A stretch of 64,000 nucleotides of DNA from Datura wrightii (lineage: Eukaryota > Streptophyta > Magnoliopsida > Solanales > Solanaceae): the NCBI GenBank assembly GCA_035772735.1, contig JASDFA010000001.1:71946001-72010000 (forward strand), in the 5' to 3' direction. Positions 11,717-22,015 of this stretch are shown here, piece by piece. The notes below the pieces were generated by a model, which saw nothing but the letters and a program-made list of their open reading frames with translations, searched no databases and was not told the origin of the DNA. A program made the position numbers and the translations under genes. Positions within the stretch are counted from its first letter, which is position 1; every line of letters starts with the position of its first letter.

Positions 11717-13947
11717 TTTCACCACCTAAGCATGGGCCCTGATTTAGACACGGAACCTAGAACCATAAATGGCTCCAAGGCGACCCATAGCATGAACGAT
11801 ATAACTAAAGCTCAACATAAATAATATGGAAAACTGACTTATGAAATAGCGGAAGTCTGAACATTTAGTACATTTGAAAAACAGAGTATCATACTGAATC
11901 CGAAGCTGAATACATAACTATGTCTGATAAGCCTCTACATACTGACGAGCTGATGGGACAAGGCCCCAACTAGCTAACTAAAAAACTGAAACTGAAAGAT
12001 GATAATAAGAAGGCTAACTGAAGGTCCTCGATGGATGAGGACACATCACCAAGACTGGATATGCTAAACACTGAGAATTGGCTAGCGGCGGGACTGAGCC
12101 TGAACGTCAGAGACTATATCATGAAATGATACAACATAGACTATGCGGTCAGTACATGGAATGTATCGAGTATGCATAGTAAGTAAAACAGCTGAGTAAG
12201 TAAAACTAAAAACATGTATATCATAAATCATTAAATCATAAGATTCTGAGAGTAAGGCTTGCATGCTATTAACTGAAAACATGATTAAACATAACTGAGT
12301 CTCATAATTGAATCGAATGACCCCAAGCTATAACTGATAATCATAAGTAAAAGTGAACATTTAGGTCAAACCTACAGAAAACATAATATCGTAACTGATG
12401 AACATGAATAACTGAAATCATTAGGAACAATGGGAGACTCGTTATATAACTGACATTAACACGATAGAGCTTACATGATACCAAGTATTACACTGAAGTG
12501 GGCAGAGTCGTCCAAAGCCTTGCTAGGTCTAAGGGCGTTACTATGATATCAATATCAAGCTGAAAGCCCTCTGACGGGCTGGGAAGCTCACAAGGGAGTT
12601 TCTAAAGAATCTGAATATACCTACATTGGCACGTAGTTTTGAGGCCTGGGGTTGTCTGAACCGCTAGCCTACTCGATGCTAGATACTACTCCCAAAAACA
12701 TGCATATGCTCTCCATCATTTTTCGACAAAACTGAACCATCATCCTTCAATGAAGTTGATTATAACAATATATAAATAGCTTTAAAACTGAACATGAGGA
12801 GCCTTGGCTCAAACATACCACAAGATGAAAAGTGGGAGTCTAGACTCCAAAAACCATGTGGTAAGCTAGTATCATAAGATTTAGTCAAATCATGAAGCCG
12901 TACTTAGATCATGTGGGCTTGCCCAAACTTTATCATGCTTGAAATATATGTGATAGTCAAAATGATGGACATACACATGGGTAATTCATAAACATTCTTA
13001 AATACAGAAAATCTCATCATACTTGGAAGCATAAATCATAAATTCAACTTTTCATGAAACTAGCATAATTGGACATCATACACTTAAAACTTTTAAAGCA
13101 TAATTTATAATCAAAATCATTATAAACATGCCCATGAATCTTAAAACATCAATAGAAACATGAATAATTGACCCATGATAGAAACATTGAAAATTTCATA
13201 AATTGGGTTAGAACCCCATGGAACCATGCACTTGAATTCATGAATTGAGAAGAGATTTGGACGTGAGAGTGAAGAGAAGATGCAGATCATAAACCAATAT
13301 ACATTTTTAATCTGGTTTTACACTCTTCCTTGAAAGCCCAAAGGAATTGGAGAAGAATTGAAGAGTTCTAGGCTTGATCTCCTTAGGAATTCTCTAGTCT
13401 TGCATGCATGGGGAGGGAATAGGTTAGATTGATTAAACCCCCTTAAACTTTCCTAAATGATCTCAAAATGACGCAGTTTAGGACTTAGGGGCTTAGAAAT
13501 TATGAAATTGCCCTTACTAACTTCGTAGGAAATTACACACTGCCAGGATTAATGACTCATCCAACGGGTCATCCTGAGATCCAATGAGCTGTTACTTTGC
13601 TAAATTTTCTAAAATCAGGTCTTCAACCACGACTAGACAGGATGGATTGTTACTTTCCCCAATGACTCATCATTTTTGCCCGTTGTCAGCTCATCCCGTA
13701 ACTACCTATCTTTTGGAATTCTTCCCAACGGGTTCATACCATGGCTCGTTACACTGACCAATGACTCATTCAATGGCTCGTTGGTCTGGGTCCTACTGAC
13801 CAACAGTCTTACCATGACAAGAACCCACAGTCTGTTGAAGCTTCCCACGACTCGTACAACGAGTCATCCTAAGGTAATTTTCCAACTTTTCTGCTGAACA
13901 CCCTTTCAACTCCCAAGTCTAGGCTTAGGCACTTTCAGGGTATTTCA
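11717..13947 (-). repeat. 5' LTR of Tekay-B
   Basis: The plus strand begins TTTCACCACC (decayed from TGTCACGACC) and ends GGGTATTTCA, about 2.23 kb. It aligns along its length with 4505-6687. It contains 13527-13575, absent from the 3' LTR, with extra copies of the ATGACTCAT-like motif. Confidence 0.85.
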
Positions 13948-14173
13948 GTACACTATTCATTTTCATGTGAAGTTCATGTATCTCAGTTCCTTTCATGTTT
14001 TATGATGTATGTACGATCCATGAATTCAGTTCAATCATGTATTTCTGTCAAAAGTTAGTCACTCCATCCGTTTTCAGCTTCAGATGTTCAGTATTTGGGA
14101 TTTCATGTTCCTTTCCTAGCCTTTCAGTATGCTTAACCCACATTAAAGGATGAATATTACTAATGTGGAGATA
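13948..14173 (+). other. Rest of the Tekay-A 3' untranslated region
   Basis: This continues the Tekay-A 3' untranslated DNA interrupted at 4504. It ends ATTACTAATGTGGAGATA just before the LTR, the position of the polypurine tract. No ORF of note. Confidence 0.55.
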
Positions 14174-15860
14174 TGGTAATACCCCAAAAGTTCCTCATAC
14201 TAGGTTTAGGATTTGAAGTATGCTTCAGCAGAAAATATGAAAGTTTTGTTCTCAGTACGAATCACCGTATGAGTCATAGGGTGTTCGTACGGGTTGTAGG
14301 ATGACCTATGGTTGAGAGACAGAAGTTCACCCTCCCAACCACAAGCCGTGGTGTGTGAGTACGACTTATGGTCAGGAGTCGTAGCAGGTCATGGGATTTT
14401 TCAGGTGTTGATCCTATGAGCAATTGTAGACTCGTAGTAAGGAACAACAAGCCATGGTAGGAGTTGCGGAAACCATCAGAGAGTTTGAGAAAATTGGAAG
14501 GGGCTAGCTACGGGAGCTAACCACAAGTCGTAGTAGGATTTTACAACTCATGGTATGGGTCATAGCAACTGGCAGTGCAGTTTTTCCTGTGAATTTATTA
14601 AGGGTATTCTCATAAATTCTAAGCTCCTAAGTCCTAAACTACGTCGTTTAAATCCTTAAAAGGAGTGTTATAATAGGGTTTAGTCTATATCAAGTTATTA
14701 GGCTTCCCCATGCATGCAATGTTTTGAATCCCATTAGAAGATTAATCTAGAAATTCTATCAATTCTTCCCCAATTCTCTTGGGCTTTCAAAGATAAGTTG
14801 AGAATCTATTTACCCAGGTATATAGGGATATGAATGAGAGTTTCCTTTCACTTTCATACCCGAATTTCTCTTCAAGTTCATGGATTCAAGTGTTAATTAA
14901 ATTTTATGATCTCATAGGGTTTTAACCCAACTTTGTGAAATTCTCTATGATATGTCTATGGGTCAATTTTCCTCATGTTCCAAATCATGTTTTAAGATTT
15001 ATAGGTAGATTTTATATACAAATTGATTAGAAATTCATGATTTCATGTTTTAGAAAATTATGCCCTATTATGCAATTTTTATGAAAAGTCAAGTTTATGA
15101 TTCATGATTCAAGTATGATGCGATATCTAGCATGATTGAATGTTTATAAATTACCCATGATTGAATCCATGATTTTGACTTATGAAGTCTATTTCAAGTA
15201 TGCATGATTTTAAGATTTGGGCAAGCCCACAAAAGTTAAGTATGTTTACATGATTTAGCTAAGGATAATAAGATCAACTTATCATATGTTTTGGTGTCAA
15301 ACTCCTACTACAATTTATGATATGTCTTGGAGTCAAGACACCCCATGTCAGATATCAGACTATGCATGTGATTATGATTTCAGCTTCATGGAAAAATGAT
15401 GGGAGCACTATGTATGTTTTTGGGAGTAGTGTCTAGCACCGAGTAGGCTTGGGGGTTTCAAGGTTCCCCAGTATTAGAACTACGTGCCAATGTAGGTTTA
15501 TATTTTTATTTGGGGCTTCTCAAGAGAGTTTTCCCCCGCGAGCAAGGGGCCTTCAACTTGATATTGATATCATGGTAGCATCCTTAGCCTTGGCAAGATT
15601 TTGGATTGCTCTTCCCACTTTAGTGTGATAGTTGGGGGCATCACGTAAGCTCTATCGTGATGGTGTCGGTTATGACGAGTCTCCCATTGTTCCTTATGAT
15701 TTCAGTTATTCATGTTCATGACTTATGATATTATGTTTTATAGTAGGTTTAACCCAATGATCAGTTTATGAGCTTTTACTTATGTTTCAGCTATGACAAC
15801 TCATTTGATTTCTATATTTATCTTTGGGTCATTCTATTCAGATATGATATTCTTTTTATG

Positions 15861-15905
15861 ACTATACATGTTTCAAATTTAGATTTCATCATGTAGTCCT
15901 TACTC
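15861..15905 (+). repeat. Left copy of the 45-bp direct repeat
   Basis: Identical, as read by eye, to 16222-16266. It starts ACTATACATGTTTCAAATTT and ends GTAGTCCTTACTC. The two copies enclose the inserted 320-bp segment, so this looks like a long duplication made at the insertion site. Confidence 0.85.
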
Positions 15906-16225
15906 AAATCATACGGAACTGAATAAAAACTAATAACATAACTAAGGAATTCATTCTCTACTATGGAGAGTCCCAACTAAACTAACGGAGTCATTCTCTA
16001 CTATGGAGAGTCCCGACTGAACTAGGGAGTCATTCTATGCTATGGAGAGTCCCAACTGAACTAGGGAGTCTTACTATGGAGAGTCTTGACTGAACTAGGG
16101 AGTCATTCTCTGCTATGGAGAGTCCCGACTGACCAAGGGAAACATTCTCGGCTATTGAGAGTTCCTGGCTGACTAGAACATAAGGAGAAATGCTCTGATA
16201 TTATATATATGGTCTATTCTTACTA
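15906..16225 (+). repeat. 320-bp segment copied from a solo LTR-1-type sequence
   Basis: Aligns without gaps to 19931-20250 in the same orientation; by eye only two bases differ (15914 C versus T at 19939, and a T/A difference in GAGAGTTCC versus GAGAGATCC). The segment contains about six imperfect copies of a roughly 38-bp unit with CTATGGAGAGTCCC and AGGGAGTCATTC. Its right end overlaps the flanking 45-bp repeat by the four bases ACTA, a microhomology. It belongs to a different LTR family from its surroundings. Confidence 0.85.
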
Positions 16226-16266
16226 TACATGTTTCAAATTTAGATTTCATCATGTAGTCCTTACTC
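16222..16266 (+). repeat. Right copy of the 45-bp direct repeat
   Basis: Second copy of the 45-bp sequence, directly after the inserted segment. The LTR continues beyond it with TCATGATCTTATG. Confidence 0.85.
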
Positions 16267-16802
16267 TCATGATCTTATGATTTATGTTTATATGCATGAT
16301 TTTAATATACATTTACTCAGTAAGTTTTACTTGTCTTGCATATTCAGTACATTCCAAGTATTGACTGCATACTCTTTGCTGTATCATTTCATGATACAGG
16401 TTTGGATGATCAGACTCAGTTATACTGTTAGTCCAGCTCCCCGCAGTCTAGTTCAGCCCCCATTGTTTCTGAGTCCTCATCTTCCAAGGACATTGAGTTT
16501 AGTGTTTGATTATGTTATATTTAGTTTTAGACTTTAGCGAGCTAGTTCAGGATGTTGTCCCATCAACTCATCAAACATGTTAGAGGCTTATCAGACATTA
16601 TGTAGATATTCAGCTTTGTCGAGTGTTAACTCTATTTTATGATTGTTATTTTATTCAGACTTCCTCTTATTCATGTCTCATTTATTAGATTCTGCTTGAT
16701 GTATGTTCTTTAGTTATTATATTCATGCCATGAGTCGACTTGGATCCATTCGTGGTTTTAGGTCCCGTCTCTCGATCCGGGGTCCCATCTTGGGTTGTGA
16801 CA

Positions 16803-17520
16803 CCAAAGGTTGTAGTAGCTAGACCACTGGCCCCATTCCCATATAGGTTTAAGACGTAGAAGGAGTATGCTAAGTACTTGAAGAACGTTGTGGCTAACAA
16901 GAGGAGGTTAATGGAGTTTGAAACTATGGCTCTCATGGAAGAGTGAAGTTCTCAGGTTCAAAAAAAAACTCTTAAAAAAACTGAAGGACCCCGGGAGCTT
17001 CAGCCTTCCAGTGGTGATTGGAAATAAGGATGTTGGTTCAGCTCTATGTGACTTGGGTGAAAGCATTAATCTGTTTCATGCATCCCTGTTTAGAACATTG
17101 CGATTAGGTGAACCATGTCCTACCACAACTTTGCAGCTTGCAAACTTATCTCTTTCCTACCCTGATGGAATAATAGAGGACGCTTTTATAAAGGTGTGAC
17201 CTTTCATCCTACCAGTGGACTGCACAATCCTAGGTTATGAAGCAGATGTAGCAATTCCCCTCATTTTGGGGAGAGGATATTTAGCCACCACCGATGCTAT
17301 CATATATGTAAGGACAGGCAAGATGTCTATGAGGGTGAATGGTCAGGAGGTAGTTTTCAAGGTGTTTAGAGCTGCAAGGATGCCTCTTCACTATGAGGAC
17401 TTCACAGTTAAGCCGACGGTAGAACTTGGAGGGTGTAATCAGTTAGTTGAGCAGCGTGGGCTGCATGAGAGTTTATCAGATTGTGTGTTTGGTCATTGTT
17501 TCACTCGGATGAAGGAGTGA
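16803..17520 (+). pseudogene. Tat-B gag end and aspartic protease
   Basis: The gag-pol junction text typical of Athila/Tat is readable: PLAPFPYRF, YAKYLKNVVANKRRL, and after a frameshift LKDPGSFSLPVVIGN. The protease follows with SALCDLGESINLFHASLF; the catalytic Asp is kept, but the usual CDLGAS is CDLGES. The frame stops at TGA 17197-17199 and resumes with LGYEADVAIPLILGRGYLAT, the second conserved block (I-I-L-G-R). A 7-A run at 16963-16969 and another at 16974-16980 coincide with the frame change. The frame ends at TGA 17518-17520, where RT would normally follow within a few hundred residues. Confidence 0.7.
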
Positions 17521-18129
17521 AAGTGACCATAGTCATGCCGTGATGTTAAATTAGGCTCTACTGGGGAGGCAACACATGAATGTCGTGCCACGAATATAAA
17601 TAAGGTTCTTGGTGGGAGGAAACCCATCTTTCTAACAGTTTTTTACATTTTTGTTCTTTCTTTGTTTTGCAGGGACGAATAAAGCTTTGAAGGCAAAAAG
17701 AGCTAAGAAAATAAGCTAAAAACGTTTAAGTCTGGGGTGAGATACCAGCATGGGGCGCTAGGTGTTAAGCTCTAGAATAAAAATATTGTTAGGTTGGTGC
17801 AATGGGTGGCGCGCCGCACCAGCCCCAGTCCCCGAAAAAACTTTCTTTCTAAGTCTGTGGGGCTATGGATGGGGCGGCGCACCAGGGGCATTCTAGCCGA
17901 AAAGTTTTTGGTCCATTAGGTCAATGTTGACCCAAAGACCTTACAATTACCTAAAACTCATGCCCCACACCTTTATTTAAAATTCCATTCATCGTTGTTC
18001 ATTAAAAAGTTGAAAAACAAAAATCCAGAATTTCCCTCTTCTTTCCCTCTTAGCCTGTAACTCCCTCCCCTATTTCCCCTCCATTATTTTCTTCTCCAAG
18101 GTTTGGTGAAGCTCCCATCTCCAACTCAA
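17521..18129 (+). other. Tat-B leader region upstream of the extra ORF, with predicted 5' exon
   Basis: Two related blocks ending in GGGGAGGCAACA and GGGAGGAAACCC lie at 17530-17640; this text normally follows the integrase stop in Tat elements. Then come TTTAAGTCTGGGGTG (17727-17741), GC-rich palindrome-like patches (TGGCGCGCCGCACCA at 17808), a possible TATA element TTTATTTAAAA at about 17972, and a pyrimidine-rich stretch (18035-18100). The latter looks like a plant 5' leader. It ends at a splice-donor-like CAA/GTAAGTATC. Promoter and exon calls are inference. Confidence 0.4.
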
Positions 18130-18853
18130 GTAAGTATCTTTCTTTTCTATTATTTAGAAAATGTTGAAACATGCTCCCACACCCTTCTTCCACAAGATCA
18201 AAGATCCAAATCACCATTGTTGGTGAAAAACTTAAGTTTCATATTATTGGTTTCATGAGCTTTAATTTATTAAATTCTTCCATGATAATGTATTATCTTT
18301 TCTGGATAACTTATTTCTTGGTTGAATAGAGTGATTTGAAGTTGTGTGAATGAATGTGGATGCTGAATTGAATTCTTGAATTTGGTGGGTAGGTACATTA
18401 ATTGTAGAAAGAGAAAGTACATGGCCAGTAAATTCGTGTGTGTGAATAATTTTTGAGTTGTTGAAATTCATGATTAATTCATTATGGATGTAGTAAATTG
18501 CTTGTGGATTATTGAATGAATTAATATAGCTACTTCTATATATGAATTACTTGAATTATCAATTGAAGAAGGGAAACTGAGAGGGATGGACAAAGTGAGG
18601 CATTCTTGAAAAGCTAAAAGTGAGGGGAGAGTTGAAAAAATTCATGAACTTGGTTGTAGTGAGAATTAGTGAATAAATTAGTATTGTTGAGATTGGATGA
18701 TGATGGGGGGAAGTCTTGAGTACCCTTCTTGACAAGTCTCACAAATATACTAGCAAATTAAGTGTGGGATCAATTTTGCACCTTTCACACTTAATTTATT
18801 AGCTTTGTTGTTCACGAATTAATTTTATAAAGTTCTTGATTTTTGATTGGCAG
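18130..18853 (+). other. Predicted intron in the 5' leader of the Tat-B extra ORF
   Basis: A GTAAGT donor begins at 18130 and a T-rich tract with TTGATTGGCAG ends at 18853, giving a 724-base AT-rich GT-AG intron. The ATG of the extra ORF follows five bases later. No coding potential is visible inside. Splicing is predicted only from the signals. Confidence 0.4.
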
Positions 18854-19974
18854 GTGTCATGGCATCGAAAGGAAAGGAAGTGGTGATTGCTGAACCAAGC
18901 CTCAAAAGTCTTCAAAAAGGCCCAAAGGGAGCTAGTTCATCAGCAGCCAAAGCTGGCCCTTCTAGAAGATTTGGAGCAAAGGCTGTAGAACCTCATGTAC
19001 TTACACGGTTTAACACATAGAAGGAGGCCAAGTATGCTCCTGAAAACTAGATAGATGAAGGCCTCCTTGTGCTTGAGTTCCTGACCATCCGAGACAAGCT
19101 TTGCGAGTTAGGAGTTAATACATCTTTGTTGAGCCAGAGGATAGCAACCTCACATTGGTGAGGGAGTTCTATTGTCACGACCCGAGTTTACACCCTAGCC
19201 GTAACACGGGACAAGGAACCCCGAAAGGCTCCAAGTCGACCCATGGAAAAATCATAGCATGACACTTAACAATATAAATAGCTAACCAACATAACTGAGC
19301 GGAAGCTAACTTCAAGAGGCAAATTTAACACTTAAGAACATAATCTAGCATAACATAATACATAGTCTAAATCTGATTACACATGTCTGAAAGCCTCTAC
19401 TAAACTGATGAGTTCTGGGATAGGTCCCCAGCAAACTCCTAAAGTCTAAAAGTAGAAATGCAATTGAATAATAACATAGACCTCGTCCTCAAGAGATGAG
19501 GACTCACCACAATCTGTTGAGATGGAGGAAGGAGCGTGTCTATCCGCGGGGATGAGTCTGGATACCTGAAGCTATATCATGAAATGATATAGCACAGGAA
19601 GCCGTGCCGTCAGTAGTTGGAATATAATGAGCATGCGGGGAAAAACATAAACAACTAAATATGCAAGTATAAGATAAGGGAAATAACAAAATACATCAAC
19701 ATAAATGATTTAGCATGCAACAATCCTCTTATGAGACAACATACACATAAATATATGAAACTTTCTTTTGGATCTCATATTCGGAAACATCATCGAACTC
19801 ATGCATAAGGGTCAAGTTCTGGAAATTTAATGAGAGCCGAAGTTGAAGCTAACATCATACACTATACTGGGTAATTGTGGGTAATTGAGTCTGCATTTCA
19901 TTATATTATATCTATTCTAAACTGAAGTCTAAATCATATGGAACTGAATAAAAACTAATAACATAACTAAGGAA

Positions 19975-20190
19975 TTCATTCTCTACTATGGAGAGTCCCA
20001 ACTAAACTAACGGAGTCATTCTCTACTATGGAGAGTCCCGACTGAACTAGGGAGTCATTCTATGCTATGGAGAGTCCCAACTGAACTAGGGAGTCTTACT
20101 ATGGAGAGTCTTGACTGAACTAGGGAGTCATTCTCTGCTATGGAGAGTCCCGACTGACCAAGGGAAACATTCTCGGCTATTGAGAGATCC
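19975..20190 (+). repeat. Imperfect tandem repeat of about 38 bp in solo LTR-1
   Basis: Six degenerate units built on GGAGTCATTCTCTACTATGG and AGAGTCCCGACTGAACTA. Some units are shortened. The same array occurs in the copied segment at 15950-16165. Confidence 0.75.
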
Positions 20191-21419
20191 TGGCTGACTA
20201 GAACATAAGGAGAAATGCTCTGATATTATATATATGGTCTATTCTTACTACAACTAATCAGAAACACAAACATTTACTGAATTCATCATACGACATTCAT
20301 TTAGAAGGGACTAGGGCTACTTTCTACTAACAACAAGCCCAACAGTATGAATATGATGCTCATGCTTTATCATCATCATTCATATCATCATGGTACCAAG
20401 TCAACATTTCATTCACACATCTTACATTTTCGGACGTCTATAGATTTATATCACACATTACACTTCCACAACATCCAAGTTCTACGTTCATAACATACAA
20501 CATATATCATAGGGTCATGTATGGTCCATAGGTCCAATTTACACCTTAGCATAGATACATTGTTTCACATACCTAGATTTACGAAAGCACATACACTTAA
20601 CTCATACCTTAGATATTTACAACAAATTCATGGGAGAAGCATAGATTTTCATTTCGTAGGACCCATTTCATAATCCACTCCAATTCATAAGGAAGATGCA
20701 ATAATTAGGCCATTATCATAGATTTGCCTCATACCTAAACTAGCTCCATCGAAAGCATAATGAAAATACATATTTACTTTTCAATTGATCAAGCCCATAC
20801 ACTATAATCCCATCTCAGCATATTTAGCAAATAGTATATTCTAATCATTAGGGAAATCCTTACGATCTTCACATATTTTATACATGGATACGAGTTATTA
20901 ATATAATTAAGTGGACAATAACAAAACCCCAATCGTCGTTCAAGCCATCTCATGAAGAACATTCTATAACCATGCATCTTCACCATCTAACACATAACTC
21001 AAGATATTCAAATAATTTCATAATCACAATTAGCTTATAATCCTAGTGGGTTTTAGAATTCAAAGAAGACATAGAAGAAATCACCGATCAATCAAAACCC
21101 TAGGTCATGCTTTTCTAGAATAATTGAAATTGGGTTTTTGATAAAACATTTTGGGGCACAAGGATAAAAGAATATCCTAGTTGGAAACCCACATACCTTG
21201 TACGATAAATCCTACTCGAAGTTACACCTTGAAGCCTTGATGAAAACCTTTGGTGGATCCTTGATCTTGAGAGGAAAAGGAGAGTTGAGAGAATCAAGGT
21301 TTAGGCTTGAAAATGCCCTAAAAATGTCCCTTAGAATCCCAAAATGATGTCGCTTTAAATCTGGAAGCATAGGACTTTACTAAAATTCCCCGGGGAAAAA
21401 CCTCAAAAATCTGCCGATA

Positions 21420-22015
21420 TGGGACCACGACCCTCACCACGAGTTGTTGGTCCTCACCATGACTCATCGTGACCATCCGTTAAGTACACTATGATTTAAT
21501 TCACGGTTTAAGCTTCTCCAACTAAAGACTGACAAGATGAGTCGTTGCTACACCGAACGACTCGTCAAAACCTTCCGTTAACTACACTGGTTCCTCAACT
21601 GGTAGTCCACCCAACGACTGACATAATGAGTCGTTACTTGATCCAACGGCTCGTCAGTCCTTTCGTCGTCCCTATTGGACTAGCCCTTTAGTCCCTTCCC
21701 ATGATCAACACCAGGGTCTTTGCTAGATCCAATGACCCATTACAACCATCCGTTGCCACTGGCCTGAAACCCTGGGCTCCAATCCACGATTCCTCATGAC
21801 GACCCGTTAAAGCCACCAACGAGTCGTCACCTGACTCGTTCTTTCCCAGTAATCCAAGTCTAAACAATTACCACGACTGTCTCAAATGAGTCGTTGTCTC
21901 CCACAATGATTCGTACCTCCTCTCGTGGTATCACCCGACATCTTTCCTGAAGCACTTCCAACGACTGCTTCAACGACCCGTTAATTCCAATAACAACTCA
22001 TTAGATGAGTCGTTC
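21420..22015. repeat. Cluster of ACGASTCGT-type palindromes in solo LTR-1
   Basis: Exact ACGACTCGT or ACGAGTCGT at 21557 and 21819. ATGAGTCGT, one CpG-type transition away, at 21537, 21626, 21886 and 22005. ACGACCCGT at 21799. The cluster lies 80 to 670 bases from the minus-strand LTR start, in the U3 (promoter) part. Confidence 0.7.

Larger units (their letters stand above)
4505..13947 (-). mobile_element. Tekay-B: complete minus-strand Tekay/Del chromovirus with both LTRs
   Basis: This is the only element in the window with both LTRs and a largely recognisable gag-pol between them. On the minus strand the order is 5' LTR (13947-11717), primer site, gag, protease, RT, RNase H, integrase, chromodomain, polypurine tract and 3' LTR (6687-4505). 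Flanks are GTACT at 4500-4504 and GTACA at 13948-13952, a 5-bp target duplication with one later change. The target was the 3' untranslated part of Tekay-A. All domains carry stops or frameshifts and the two LTRs differ at many positions, including about 50 bp at 13527-13575 that the 3' LTR lacks, so the insertion is old. Confidence 0.85.
4164..16802 (+). mobile_element. Tekay-A: 3' part of a Tekay/Del-type chromovirus, interrupted by Tekay-B
   Basis: Visible parts are the integrase C-terminus with chromodomain (4164-4444), 3' untranslated DNA split into 4445-4504 and 13948-14173, and a 3' LTR (14174-16802). The left edge is created by insertion of Tat-A into pol. Tekay-B, in opposite orientation, splits the 3' untranslated part with a near-perfect 5-bp target duplication. 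The right edge at 16802/16803 abuts Tat-type gag-protease DNA, so Tekay-A is inserted in Tat-B. Gag, protease and RT should lie to the left of the window. Confidence 0.7.
14174..16802 (+). repeat. 3' LTR of Tekay-A, enlarged by a 365-bp insertion and duplication
   Basis: Starts TGGTAATACCCC (one extra G compared with TGTAATACCCC) and ends GGGTTGTGACA. At about 2.63 kb it is longer than the Tekay-B LTRs, largely because of the foreign 320-bp segment at 15906-16225 with its 45-bp duplication. Without it the length falls to about 2.27 kb. Following bases CCAAA (16803-16807) are one side of the target site in Tat-B; the other side is outside the window. Confidence 0.75.

Noticed and set aside
15861..16266. 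The 45-bp direct repeats as short LTRs of a small retroelement
   Set aside because: They lack TG/CA ends, a primer site and a polypurine tract, and the enclosed segment matches the interior of another LTR, so repair-associated duplication fits better.
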